The notes beneath the pieces are model-generated. The model had not been told where the DNA came from and did not search any database. It worked only from the letters and a program-made list of their open reading frames with translations. From Mycoplasma buteonis (lineage in GTDB: Bacteria; Bacillota_I; Bacilli_A; Mycoplasmatales; Metamycoplasmataceae), in NCBI RefSeq assembly GCF_000733865.1, contig NZ_JPOK01000004.1, positions 62,001 to 126,000 on the forward strand: a DNA stretch of 64,000 bases, in the 5' to 3' direction. Made by a program: the position numbers and the translations under genes. Of the stretch, positions 10,876 through 20,367 are shown piece by piece (position 1 is the first letter of the stretch; every line of letters starts with the position of its first letter).

Positions 10876-11292
10876 TTATTTTTTATCTAAATTTTCATTT
10901 AGCTTTTTAAGTTCAGCTAAAATTAGCTCATCTGTTGTAGGTGCAGGTGCAACTGGTGCTGGTTTAGGGTTTTTAGCTTCTTTTCTTTCCTTAATGTAGT
11001 TAGCAATTAAAAAGTAACCAATTAAAAGAACAAAAATAACTATTGAAACGATTAAGAAGGCGATAACAGCTGCTAAAAAGTTTCCAATTCTAACACCACT
11101 ATCTGTTACTCATAATTTAAGTTCATCAAAATTGAACAATTTAGCAATAGGCGCCATAATAACGTCTTGAGCAAGTGATGTAACTACAGCACCAAATACT
11201 GCACCAAGTAATAAACCAACTGCTAATAAGAGAACATTACCCTTTTTAAGCATTGATTTAGAATCAGACATAGCTTTTTTAAATTTTTTCAT
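10876..11292 (-). CDS. mscL: Large-conductance mechanosensitive channel
   Basis: MscL opens under membrane tension to release solutes during osmotic shock. The 138 residues match the family (about 136). The order is a short amphipathic N-terminus, TM1 with the glycine/alanine-rich AVGLLLGAVFGAVVTSL, a periplasmic loop, TM2 (FLIVSIVIFVLLIGYFLIANY) and a C-terminal charged helix (ELKKLNENLDKK). A proline/alanine linker joins TM2 to the helix. One TGA is Trp. Ribosome-binding site AAGGAG precedes ATG 11292. It has its own -10 and terminator although the pncB cluster lies just upstream. Confidence 0.95.
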
Positions 11293-11308
11293 AAAATCTC
11301 CTTATATT

Positions 11309-11350
11309 AAATTTGAAAAAATTTTTCAAATTTTTTATATAAGTATTATA
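11309..11350 (-). promoter_or_regulatory. mscL promoter and leader hairpin
   Basis: A TATAAT at 11345-11350 is followed in the short leader by a perfect 12-bp palindrome (11309-11320 with 11322-11333) that ends just before the AAGGAG ribosome-binding site. The palindrome could fold in the RNA or bind a protein. There is no T-run that would make it a clear terminator for the upstream operon. Confidence 0.45.
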
Positions 11351-11366
11351 TAAAATAATTGCAATA

Positions 11367-11726
11367 CTATTTAATAAAAAACGCAACTAAAAATAAAACA
11401 AAAGTAACAGCAAAAAGTACAGATAAAAATAACGGTGAATTATATTTTGCTCTTTCTCATGAAGGTAAATATAAACCGGAATTTTTGTAAGAAACGTTTT
11501 TTTTGCGTGGATTTTCATTTTTATAATCTTCAAGTTGTTCTTGCTTATACTGTCTCATTTTTGGTAAGCTGATTTTAATATAAATAGCAAAGAAAACTAA
11601 AGCTAAAATTAAAGAAACGATAAAAATTGAAATTATTACAGATTGCGGAGCTTTAAAAATATGTTCTGAAGAACTAGATATTGGATCTGAAACTTCAAAA
11701 AAGTTTGTAAAATTAGTTACTAACAT
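11367..11726 (-). CDS. Two-helix membrane protein coupled to pncB, unknown function
   Basis: This encodes 119 residues. ATG 11726-11724 shares one base with the pncB stop (TAATG), so translation is coupled. Two hydrophobic segments are visible: residues 27-50 (SVIISIFIVSLILALVFFAIY) and the C-terminal end (about 98-118, SPLFLSVLFAVTFVLFLVAF). They are separated by a Lys/Glu-rich loop. I know no named family. Its place suggests a role linked to nicotinate uptake or use, but that is inference from position only. Confidence 0.7.
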
Positions 11727-12751
11727 TATTCTCCTTGTTTGTTATAAATTTGTAAAGCATTATTTTGGCGGTAACCACGACCTTCTTTAGCTTGTGGAAC
11801 ACCATTAAGCAATGTTGCATCCGCTGAAAAAGAACAACTTAATTTAAAAATACTTTGCCCTACTCCATAATAATCTACAGGGACTTGCAATTGTTCAAAT
11901 TGTTCTATTTTTTTAGCATCAAATCCACTTGAAACAATGATTTTATAATTTTTAGCTCCTGCTTTGTCAAGTGCTTTTCTTAATCTAATGACTTGTTCTG
12001 GGTTAACTCCGTATTGAGGTTCTTCATTATCAAACATGTGGTCAACCATATTTTTACTGGTATCTAACCTTACTCCTCAAACTTTATCTTTTAATGCTTC
12101 ATAAACACGTAAAGAATCTTTTATTACATCATTATGATAATCAACCAAAGCAATTAATTTAGATTCAGGAAAACATTCATGAAATGCTTGGGTTGCTTGA
12201 ACAACATCTCCACCAAAACCTTGAATCAAAATATGTGGCATACTACCAAAAATAGCTTGATCTTTATTAGAAAAATCGCTTTGTTGTTCTTGTTGAACTT
12301 GAGTAGAAACTAACTTAATGCCTGCTAAAGCAACTGCTCTACCATCAATTTCTTGAGTAATATAATGATCAGCTCGATCTCCCATAAAAATAACTTCTTT
12401 ATCACCTGCTGCCTTTTTACAGTGATAAGCATTTGTAGCTATAGAGGTATTTCTTGCTAAAATTCCATCTATCATACCTTCTCAAATACCAAAATCTTGA
12501 TATTTACCTGTTAGTTGTAAAACAATATCTAGATTATTAATAATCGTTCCATCAGGTAAATACTTAATTTCATATTTAGAAGTATCCGTGACTTCCTCAA
12601 GTAGTGATAAAACTTCAGACATACCAGCTAGCATAACGTCATTTTTTCTTTGAAAAAATTGTAAAGTAATAATATTATCAGGCATTTTTGTAGCTAAAAT
12701 GGTTTGTGTATTTTTAAAGTACTTAGCAATGTATTTTTCTTTTTCGTACAT
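11726..12751 (-). CDS. pncB: Nicotinate phosphoribosyltransferase
   Basis: The enzyme joins nicotinate and PRPP to make nicotinate mononucleotide, the first step of NAD salvage. Together with nadE in this window it supports NAD made from imported niacin. The 341 residues show family motifs: TKMPDNIITLQFFQRKNDVM near the N-terminus, GDRADHYITQEIDGRAVALAG, and the phosphoribosyl-binding VSSGFDAKKI and VGQSIFKL stretch near the end. Two TGA codons are Trp. The start ATG 12751 has AAAGGATACT just upstream. A palindrome lies between promoter and start (see 12770-12790). Confidence 0.92.
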
Positions 12752-12769
12752 AGTATCCTTTCAATTAGC

Positions 12770-12800
12770 TTTAACAAACATATTGTTAAATAAAATTATA
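12770..12800 (-). promoter_or_regulatory. pncB promoter with operator-like palindrome
   Basis: TATAAT at 12795-12800 is followed at about +1 by a perfect inverted repeat: TTTAACAA (12770-12777), 5-base spacer, TTGTTAAA (12783-12790). The position is that of a repressor site at the transcription start. The regulator is unknown. Confidence 0.5.
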
Positions 12801-12835
12801 TTATTTTATATAAAAATACGAAGAATTAGACACTG

Positions 12836-14191
12836 TTAATACTTTAATTTTAAGTTTTGTTCAAAGTATCTTTTCTTTAAAAATTCTAATGGCGAAAGAA
12901 TAAAGAATAAGAAAAATACGTAAATTGGCATTGCTATAAAAGATTTAAGAGCAATTAGAATCATTAAGCCAAAATATCAATCTTTATCATTTGCATATGT
13001 TGCGCTACGCATACGACCTATATACATACTAAAATTAATTCAAGCATATGGTCCTCATATTCAACGAACAATAACAACAACAGAAACCACTAATGCTATT
13101 AAAAAAATAAGTCTTGTTAAATTTTGCTTACGTTTTGAATCTTTTGTAAAAAGTAATCATATAGATAGTGAAACTAATAATAAAGTTATCATAAGACCTA
13201 CAGAAAACAAAATGTATCCAACATAAATTGGTAAACTTTTTAGGTTAAAAATAGATGAAATTCGAAAGTCATTACCTTCTGTTTGACTAATTTTAATAAA
13301 AAATAGAGCTCCTAAAAGAACAAAAGAACCAATTAGCATCAGAATAGAAATTACCAATGTAATTTTTTTATTTCTTTGAAATAAATCAAAAAGTAAAGAA
13401 CTAAATATAACTATAAAAATTGGTGAAAGAGCATACATTCAGTACCATTGCCCAATTGTACCTGTCACAACCATTCCTAATGCATCAGAAAGAAATGCAA
13501 GAAAAATTCCTTTAACATATCTAAATAAATAGGCATAAACTATAGCGAAAAGAAATTCAAAATTAAAACTAACAAATCTAAGAGGTGTTAACTTTAATAA
13601 AACGGTAGCAATAATAAATAATGCTAATAAAAGTGAACCTAAAGATACATCCATTATCGAAATTTTAAAATGCTTATTAAAGATTCCTCTTATTTTTTCT
13701 GATTTTAAAATGCTTAAATAATAATTTAAATCATAATCATCAAGACTGATTAAAAAATCATTAGTTAATATTGTTAATTTAGTTGAAATTTTCTTTTGGT
13801 AAAAAAAAGAATAAATAGGAAGTAAAAGTAAAAAATAACTAAACTTTTCGGTTTGAATTTTTCCTTTTTTCAAATTTTGAAATCAAAAAGATATCTCATA
13901 ATATTTGATTCAAAAATAAAGTAATATAGATAATACAGAAAAAAATAAAAATAAACCAAATTGAAAAATAGTACTTTTATATTGATTATTAAATATCTCT
14001 AGCGTAATCTTTTCATTTGTAAGCTTTTCATTTAATTCAGGTATAACATTTAACAATGTATACAATGAGACAGATAAAAAAACTCCAAAAGCAATAATAA
14101 ATAATAGTTTAATTAAAAAAATATTAAAAAATTGTTTAATAAGTTTTTTTGTTTTTAAAACAGTAATTTTATATTGGTATTTGTAATTCAT
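12836..14191 (-). CDS. ECF transporter S-component-like membrane protein
   Basis: The 451-residue membrane protein contains a stretch at about residues 180-280 typical of substrate-binding S components of ECF vitamin transporters: helices with SLGSLLLALFIIATVLLKLT, then LRFVSFNFEFLFAIVYAYLF, then GIFLAFLSDALGMVVTGTIG. In size and pattern this is closest to FolT/QueT-like S proteins. In front are about 160 extra residues with two TM segments, and behind are further helices and a basic end, making it more than twice the usual S-component size (about 180). The substrate is unknown. ATG 14191 is fixed by an in-frame TAA immediately upstream and lies 13 bases after the stop of the previous gene. 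Confidence 0.65.
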
Positions 14192-14204
14192 TTAATAATT
14201 ATAA

Positions 14205-14642
14205 TTAATTTAATAAATTTACCTCCAAATTATTCTTAATAGTTTTGTAAAAAGTAGGTATTTTTACAATTTTTCAACTATAATCTTTATTTATGAATAA
14301 ATTTTGAATTTGTAATAGTATGGTATAAATATCAAAATTTGAAAGAGATATATTTGATATTTCATTTTGGTTTTTACAAAGTAAATTTTCAAACTGATTA
14401 ACATTTAACTTTAATATAGTATTAAAACTAACACAATAATCAATAATTTCATTATCAGTAAAAAGAATAATAGAATCTTTATCGAATGCTTCTTGAATTT
14501 TATAAACTGGTAAAAGATATAAGTTTGTTTTTTCTAAAATTATAGGAAGAATTAAGTTGGTATTTATACCAAAATTTCTTCTAATTGTTTCGGTAATTTT
14601 TTCATTGATTTTATAAATTTTATATAAATTGCTTCTTTTCAT
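14205..14642 (-). CDS. Hypothetical protein, 145 aa
   Basis: This small soluble protein starts at ATG 14642 with GAGGAGC just upstream and stops at 14205. It needs one TGA as Trp. It begins with a basic helix (MKRSNLYKIYKINEKITETIRRNFG) and continues with mixed hydrophobic strands and no TM segment. I recognise no family. It is the first gene of a two-gene unit with the ECF S-like protein 13 bases downstream, which suggests it acts with that transporter or is only co-transcribed. A weak -35 (TTGTCA) is visible upstream. Confidence 0.6.
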
Positions 14643-14707
14643 TTTTTGCTCCTCATTTATTAAGTATTTTTTTAAATAAATTTGACAAAAAATGAACTAT
14701 TTTTTAT

Positions 14708-14738
14708 TTAAAAAAAGCAAGAATTTATTTCTTGCTTT
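14708..14738 (-). terminator. Terminator of the large lipoprotein gene
   Basis: Perfect 10-bp stem (14714-14723 with 14729-14738, AAAGCAAGAA / TTCTTGCTTT) with a minus-strand T-run. Confidence 0.85.
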
Positions 14739-14744
14739 CTAATA

Positions 14745-17646
14745 TTAATTTTTTGTTTTAACTTTTTGCACTGTTTGAATTGTTTGTGTAAATACTTTAT
14801 TTTTACCAGCTTCATCTTTGTAAATATAAGTTTTACCATCTTTTTTAAGTGCCACAACATACTCAAAAGTATATTGATATGTATTTGTATCTAGATTTGA
14901 TTGTTCTTTTAGTTTTAAAGGGTATCAAGTTTTATTTTTTGAAAATAACTCTGCTAAGTCTCCATTCGCTTCTTCTGGAGAAACTAATATTAAATCTTCG
15001 AATTTTACATCCTTATTTAATTCGTAAAGATTTGTAAAATTACCTCATTTATTGTTATCTTGTTTTTCTCTAATTCTAATATATCCATTTTTCTTTTTTC
15101 CAGTAATTCCAAATAATAATTCTTTTGAATCGTTTACTTCATAACCTGCTTTATAATTTGATGTACTATAAACTTCTTTGTTTGTAAACAACTCTTCTGA
15201 ATTACCTGTAGAAAAACTTGAATCTTTAAATTCTGAATTTAATTCTGATTTTTTATCCTCTGCTATTACTCCCAGAATCTTCTGTTTCAGCTGTAGCTGG
15301 AGATGGATTTTGTTTTTCTGCTGTTTCTCCTTCTGCAGCCGGTGAAGCCGCTGGTGTTCCATCACCTTCTTGTGTAGTTTGTTTACCTTCTGGAGCAGTT
15401 TCTTCAGCTACTGGAGGTTGTTGTTCTTCACCTGAACCCGGTACAGTTGTTTCTTCAGTTTTACTTTCTGATTCAACGCCAGAATCTTTTTGTTTAGTTT
15501 CTGATGAAGCAGGTTTTGGATCTTCTGAATTAGTTTCACCTTGTTGTGTAGATGAAGTATCTTCTACTGAATCAGCTCCAGGTTCTGATTTATTTTTTTC
15601 TTCAGAAACTTCTGTTTTTTCTTCTGGTTCTGTAACTTTAGGTGATTCTTCTTCACTTCCTGATTGTTTAGGGTCACCTTGTTGATTATTAGAATCAGTT
15701 TCAGTTCCTGATTTTTCTTCTGGACTTCCAGGTGAAACTTGTTTTTCAGCACTAGGTGCAGGATCTGATTGTGAATCACTTGATGAACCATCTACTGAAG
15801 AAGTTTTGTCTTCTTCTTCACCTTTTGCTTTAGGTTCTGAATCTTCAGCAGAACCACTTACATCTGAGCTAGGTTTATTTTGGTCATCACCTGCTGTACC
15901 ACTAGGTTGATCAGCTTGATGTTCTTCAGCACCATCAGCTTCACCTGAAGCTACTGAATCTGATGAACCAGCACCATCTTTTTCATTATTTTCTGATGGT
16001 GTTTCAGCATCTTTAGAAGCTTGTTTTTCTTGTTCATGTTGTTCATACTTTGTATTTACTGCTGCAACATTCTTTTCTAATTCAGTAAGTTTTGCTTTTA
16101 ATTCTACTGAATTAAGTTCTTCATTACCTTCTTGTGCTTCGGCAATTTTAGCAGTTAAAGTTTCTTTGTCAGTTGCATAAGTATCTTCAGAACCTAGTTT
16201 CGCTAAAAGTTCTTTAGCTTCAGTTACTTTAGCATTAATTTGTCCTAAAGTTTCTTCTTTTGCAACTCTTTCTTCTTCTTTAAGATCTTCAAATTCTTTT
16301 GTTAAGTCTAATTCAAATTTAAATTCTTTTTTATCATTATCTTCAATTTGAGTTCACTTACTTTTATCAGTAACATCAAATAATCCGTATGTAATTATTA
16401 CTTTATTACCATCTAACTTAAGATCTACATTGCTATTTGGATACTTAGAACTTTCTTTTGATTTAACATTCCCTAATTGAATGTTTTTAGGTAATGTACC
16501 TGCTTTTGAGCTAAATGCAAATTTTTTGTCTTTTTCTACTCTTAACATAAGAGTTTGTTGTTTAAACATATATTGCATTCTTAATTTAGATTTTTGTTCA
16601 TCAGTTAATGAGTTAAGTGCTTTAGCTAATTCTTTTCTTTTATCTTGATCATAGAATGTTTTAACATCTAGATATGCTCCATAAGCTTCTCTTGGTAATT
16701 GAAGAGGTGCATCAAGTTCAGCTTTATTTTCATCAAAATATTGTGCCTCGTCACTTAAATCAAATTTAACTTTGTAAGCTTCACCATCTGCTTTTCCATA
16801 AACTGAGTAGTTATCTTTTGCTTCACGGTAAGCTGCTTTAAAGATTAAAGTAAATTGTTTTGTATAAAAATCAAATGTGTAATCAAGTGTATTATCTGGG
16901 TTACCTGTTGAATAATGATTGTTTGCTTGACTTTCTGAAGCTAAGTTAAATTTCTTTTCTTCTTTTTTGTCCATCACTTCATTTGTAACTAATTGTGGAG
17001 CAATCATTTCTGATTTAACAGCTCCTAGTTTTTTGAAGTAACCTTTGCTATTTGGTTGTGATGAATCTTGTAATTGAACTTGTACTCTACCTTTTCTAAA
17101 ATCGTAATATACAGTTACAACATTTTTCTTAGTTAAGTCCATTTCTTTTCTATAAAGAATTTTGTATAAAGTTTTTCTATCATTTTGACTTAAAAAGAAG
17201 GTTTCTGGTCTGCTTAAAACGTCAGCTCATGATTTAATTTTATTTTCATAAGCAAATTTTTCTTTATCAGAATTAAATTCTTCTTGTACTTTAGATTTAT
17301 TAGCCTCATTTAATTTTTTATTTTCTTCATTTTTTTGTTCTTTTACTTGGTTTGGAATAACAGTTGTATATAAGTTATTTAAATCTTCTTTTGCTTTAGT
17401 AAGCTCTTCTTTTGAAGCATCTTTTTTACTTAAAATTGCTAAAGCATCAGCGATACCTTTTCTTAAAGTATCTTTGTGTTCATTACTTCAATTTGAAACT
17501 GTTAATTTTAATTTCGCAAGATCAATGACGCTTCTAAGATCTTTTTGTTCTTGTGTTTGTTCATTTTTAGTTGTTTGACATGAAGCAGCAACTAAAGGTA
17601 GCATTGTAGTTGTTGCTCCTAAAATAAGTAATTTTTTAAATTTCAT
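14745..17646 (-). pseudogene. Large surface lipoprotein, interrupted by a one-base frameshift
   Basis: ATG 17646 begins a lipoprotein signal peptide with lipobox LVAASC (Cys23), so the protein is anchored outside the membrane. The main frame is open for about 795 codons to a TAG-free stretch ending in TAA at 15253. It includes a helical N-terminal part (to about residue 165), a globular middle (about 170-460) and a 300-residue low-complexity region rich in Glu, Ser, Pro, Gly, Gln and Asp. A second frame then encodes a sensible C-terminus (AEDKKSELNSEF to QKVKTKN, stop 14745). Removing one G from the GGG at 15271-15273 joins them (SGVIAEDKK) into a 966-residue protein. It may be a true lesion, a phase-like variant or a sequencing error. 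No family is recognised. Confidence 0.7.
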
Positions 17647-17663
17647 ATTCTAAAACCTCTTTT

Positions 17664-17696
17664 ATTATATTTAAATAAGTGCCCTAAAACTTATTT
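17664..17696 (-). promoter_or_regulatory. Lipoprotein promoter with inverted repeat
   Basis: TATAAT at 17664-17669 is preceded by a perfect 8-bp inverted repeat, AAATAAGT (17673-17680) and ACTTATTT (17689-17696), covering the -35 area. AGAGG precedes the start. The rest of 17697-17961 is AT-rich and I see nothing in it. Confidence 0.45.
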
Positions 17697-17961
17697 GTTA
17701 TGTTTTACATTTAAATTATATTTTTTTATAAAAACAGATTGAATTTTTCATTTAAATCTAGAATAAAAATGAAATAATTTTTTAAAAAATAAATGTATTA
17801 CCATATTATTTCCACAAATAATGTCAATATTTGTTTTTTTCATTCAAAAAATGTGAAAATATTTTATTTTTATAGCAAATATGATAAGTATTTTTTATAT
17901 GAAAAAATAAACAGTAATTTAGATTTTTTACTTTTTTTATAAAAAATATTTTGGTTTGTAA

Positions 17962-17967
17962 TATAAT
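17962..17967 (+). promoter_or_regulatory. -10 box of the tRNA pair
   Basis: TATAAT 26 bases upstream of the tRNA-Cys 5' end. The -35 is not clear. Confidence 0.55.
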
Positions 17968-17992
17968 AGTTAAGCAATTAAATTAATTAAAT

Positions 17993-18067
17993 GGCACCAT
18001 AGCCAAATGGCCAAGGCATGGGTCTGCAAAACCTTGATTGCGGGTTCGAATCCCGCTGGTGCCTCCA
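17993..18067 (+). tRNA. tRNA-Cys (anticodon GCA)
   Basis: Acceptor stem GGCACCA/TGGTGCC, anticodon loop with GCA, T-arm GCGGG-TTCGAAT-CCCGC, U at the discriminator position (the tRNA-Cys identity base) and an encoded CCA end. Confidence 0.97.
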
Positions 18068-18074
18068 AAAAAAT

Positions 18075-18151
18075 GCGCCCGTAGCTCAACTGGACAGAGT
18101 GTTAGGTTACGGCCCTAAAGGTTGCGGGTTCGACTCCTGCCGGGCGCGCCA
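18075..18151 (+). tRNA. tRNA-Arg (anticodon ACG)
   Basis: Acceptor stem GCGCCCG/CGGGCGC, anticodon stem TTAGG/CCTAA with loop TTACGGC (ACG, read as ICG), G discriminator and encoded CCA. It lies 7 bases after tRNA-Cys and is co-transcribed with it. Confidence 0.97.
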
Positions 18152-18171
18152 TATATTATGTAAATAGTACC

Positions 18172-18203
18172 AATCAAGTAAGTTTCTTATTTGATTTTTT
18201 TAT
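18172..18203 (+). terminator. Terminator after the tRNA pair
   Basis: 11-bp stem (18172-18182 with 18186-18196, one G-T pair) followed by a run of T. Confidence 0.8.
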
Positions 18204-18221
18204 TAAATTGAGGGAGGAAAA

Positions 18222-19107
18222 ATGGTTTTAATGATACTTTATTGTTCTTTACTAGCTTTTGGTTCATTAGCGGGTGTTTTACTAATAAATAAATACTTTA
18301 AAAAGTACTTTGATAAGTATTATCTACGTATTATTTTTGGAGTTCTTGTCCTAGGTTACTTAGTAATTGTTCGTTTTATACCAACTTGAAAACAAATTAG
18401 TTTTTTTAACCCAAAACTCAACTCCAGAGTGATGAGATGAAAGCTATCGTGATTACTACTCTTTCGTGCTAGGTAGATCCTTTTTACTTGATTTATGTCC
18501 ATTTTTTAGTTTTGTACTTTACTTAACTATGATTTTTGACAAAAGTAAATATTCATCATTCTTAGCAGCACCTTTTGGACTTTTTGCATCAGCAATTGTG
18601 ATTCCTTTTGTTCCTTTTACTGACCCAAATCCAAATCCTCAATTTACATTTCATTTTGTATTTTACGGAACAGATAAAGCTGAACTATACTTCTTTATGC
18701 ACTGAATGCTATTAATTTTTAGTGGATTAGCATTACAAAATTATTCATTAAAAAATGTGAATGCTAAAAAAGTTTGAATTGATGTGCAATTACTAGTTTT
18801 AGCTTTCTTTAGTTACGTTATTTTAATTAGTTATACATTTAACATTGATAAGTATACAACCGGGATTTCAAAAAAAGATTGAGAGCTTGGTGGTTCATTT
18901 TTTGCAATTAGCAAAATGTTACATACTGATAATTCTTATCTTGCAGCAATTCCATTTTATTTATTTGCTTACTTAGTAATAAATAGTATTTGGTATATTA
19001 AATTTTTAAAAGCAAACCAAATACCAAAAAACTTTTATTTTACTTTAGAAAAGTTAAAAAATAATCTTTGAAAAAAGGTTAAAAATAAAACTACTGATTT
19101 AGATTAA
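18222..19107 (+). pseudogene. Multi-pass membrane protein with a one-base frameshift
   Basis: ATG 18222 follows a strong GGGAGG site. The first frame gives MVLMILYCSLLAFGSLAGVL and a second TM to about 18400. It then runs into a stop at 18474. The next frame is open from about 18367 to TAA 19105-19107 and continues with WWDESYRDYYSFVLGRSFLL and six or so TM segments. Dropping one T from the T7 tract at 18401-18407 gives one protein of about 294 residues. The fold resembles integral membrane proteins of unknown function conserved in mycoplasmas. Several TGA codons are Trp. It may be a dead gene, a slippage product or a sequencing error. Confidence 0.65.
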
Positions 19108-19140
19108 AAACTCAAAAAATTATTTTAGAAAAACGATATA

Positions 19141-19151
19141 TATAATATAAT
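19141..19151 (+). promoter_or_regulatory. rpsT promoter
   Basis: Two overlapping TATAAT boxes (19141-19146 and 19146-19151) lie about 50 bases before rpsT. A GGGAGG ribosome-binding site follows at 19191. Confidence 0.6.
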
Positions 19152-19203
19152 TTATTTGATTTTTCAAACCACTTAGGTTAATTCGAAAAAGGGAGGCTAA
19201 ATT

Positions 19204-19464
19204 ATGGCTAATATTAAATCAAAAATTAAAAGTATTGCTAAAATGGAAGCTGCTCGTGTAAAAAACGCAGCTATGAAATCACGTGTTAAAACAGCAATTA
19301 GAAAAGCAAGAGAAGCAGTTTTAGCTAAAGCTGAAAATGCTGATGCACTTGTTGCTAACGCACACAAAACCATTGCTAAAGCAGTTTCAAAAGGTGTTTT
19401 CCACGCTAACAAAGGTGCTAGAAAACACTCACGTTTAGACCAATTTGTTAACGCAAACAAATAA
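19204..19464 (+). CDS. rpsT: 30S ribosomal protein S20
   Basis: S20 binds 16S rRNA during assembly of the small subunit. The 86-residue basic helical protein has the family's start MANIKSKIKS and the conserved ending KGVFHANKGARKHSRLDQF. GGGAGG lies 8 bases upstream of ATG 19204. It has its own promoter and terminator, so it is a single-gene unit. Confidence 0.97.
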   Translation: MANIKSKIKSIAKMEAARVKNAAMKSRVKTAIRKAREAVLAKAENADALVANAHKTIAKAVSKGVFHANKGARKHSRLDQFVNANK

Positions 19465-19477
19465 GGTATATTACTTT

Positions 19478-19505
19478 TAACTTCCGATGGGAAGTTATTT
19501 TTTTA
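19478..19505 (+). terminator. rpsT terminator
   Basis: TAACTTCC / GGAAGTTA stem (19478-19485 with 19490-19497), GATG loop, T-run. Confidence 0.85.
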
Positions 19506-19565
19506 CTGAAAAAAATAAAATATTGTAAAATATACTTAAAAATAATTATTAAGGATATATTACTA

Positions 19566-20357
19566 ATGAGTAAAGTTTCAATTTATCAAGAAAAACAAGT
19601 AACTTATAGTGAAAAAGTTGCTTTGCAATACTATCAAAAGATTCAAGAATTCTTAAAGGAAAAAGTTGCAGCTGCAAAAGCAGAGGGAGTAGTTGTAGGA
19701 ATTAGTGGTGGAATTGATTCAGCACTAGTTTACGCTATTGCTAAAAGCGTTTTTCCAAATAACACTCTGGCTGTTGTTATGCCAGTAATTAAAATGACAG
19801 AAAGTGATTTAGCGCACATTAAAGCACTTGAAACAAACTTTAACGATCAATTTATTACTGTTGATTTAACGAACGCTTTTACATCAATGCAAGAAGCTAC
19901 AAAAGTAAGTAACCCTCTTGCAGTCGCTAACATTAAACCTAGATTAAGAATGACAACCTTATACGCACTTGCACAAGAAAACAATTATTTAGTACTTGGA
20001 ACAGATAATGCTGACGAAGTGCATATTGGTTACTTTACTAAATTTGGTGATGGTGGCGCAGACTTATTACCAATTTCCAACCTCACTAAAGGTGAAGTGC
20101 GTTATTTAGCCTCATTATTAAACGTACCACAAGTAATTTTAGATAAAAAACCTTCTGCTGGTCTTTGAGAAGGTCAAACGGATGAAGCAGAATTAGGATT
20201 TAGTTATGCTGACTTAGATTTTTATCTAAATCATCAAAATCAACCAGAATTATTAAAACAATATTTAGATGCAAATACAATTGAAAAAATTGAACATAAA
20301 CACAAAATAACACAACATAAACGTGATGCAGCTTATAAACCAGAAGGCATCAACTAG
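19566..20357 (+). CDS. nadE: NH3-dependent NAD+ synthetase
   Basis: This ATP-dependent enzyme amidates nicotinate adenine dinucleotide to NAD, the last step of the salvage route that starts with pncB. The 263 residues lack the glutaminase domain of the longer form. The PP-loop is GISGGIDSAL (about residues 43-52), with LRMTTLYALAQ and VLGTDNADEVHIGYFTKFGDGGADLLPI further on. One TGA is Trp. The -10 is TATACT near 19530. The stop TAG is the start of TAGGAGG, the ribosome-binding site of yebC, so the two genes are tightly coupled. Confidence 0.96.
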
Positions 20358-20367
20358 GAGGATTATT

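Noticed and set aside
14221-14226. GGAGGT as ribosome-binding site for the ECF-like gene at 14191
   Set aside because: It is 29 bases from the ATG, and an in-frame TAA just before the ATG rules out a closer start.
20323-20367. Extended start of the YebC gene
   Set aside because: Family proteins begin MAGHSHAANI and the TAGGAGG site lies just before ATG 20368. The extension lies within nadE.
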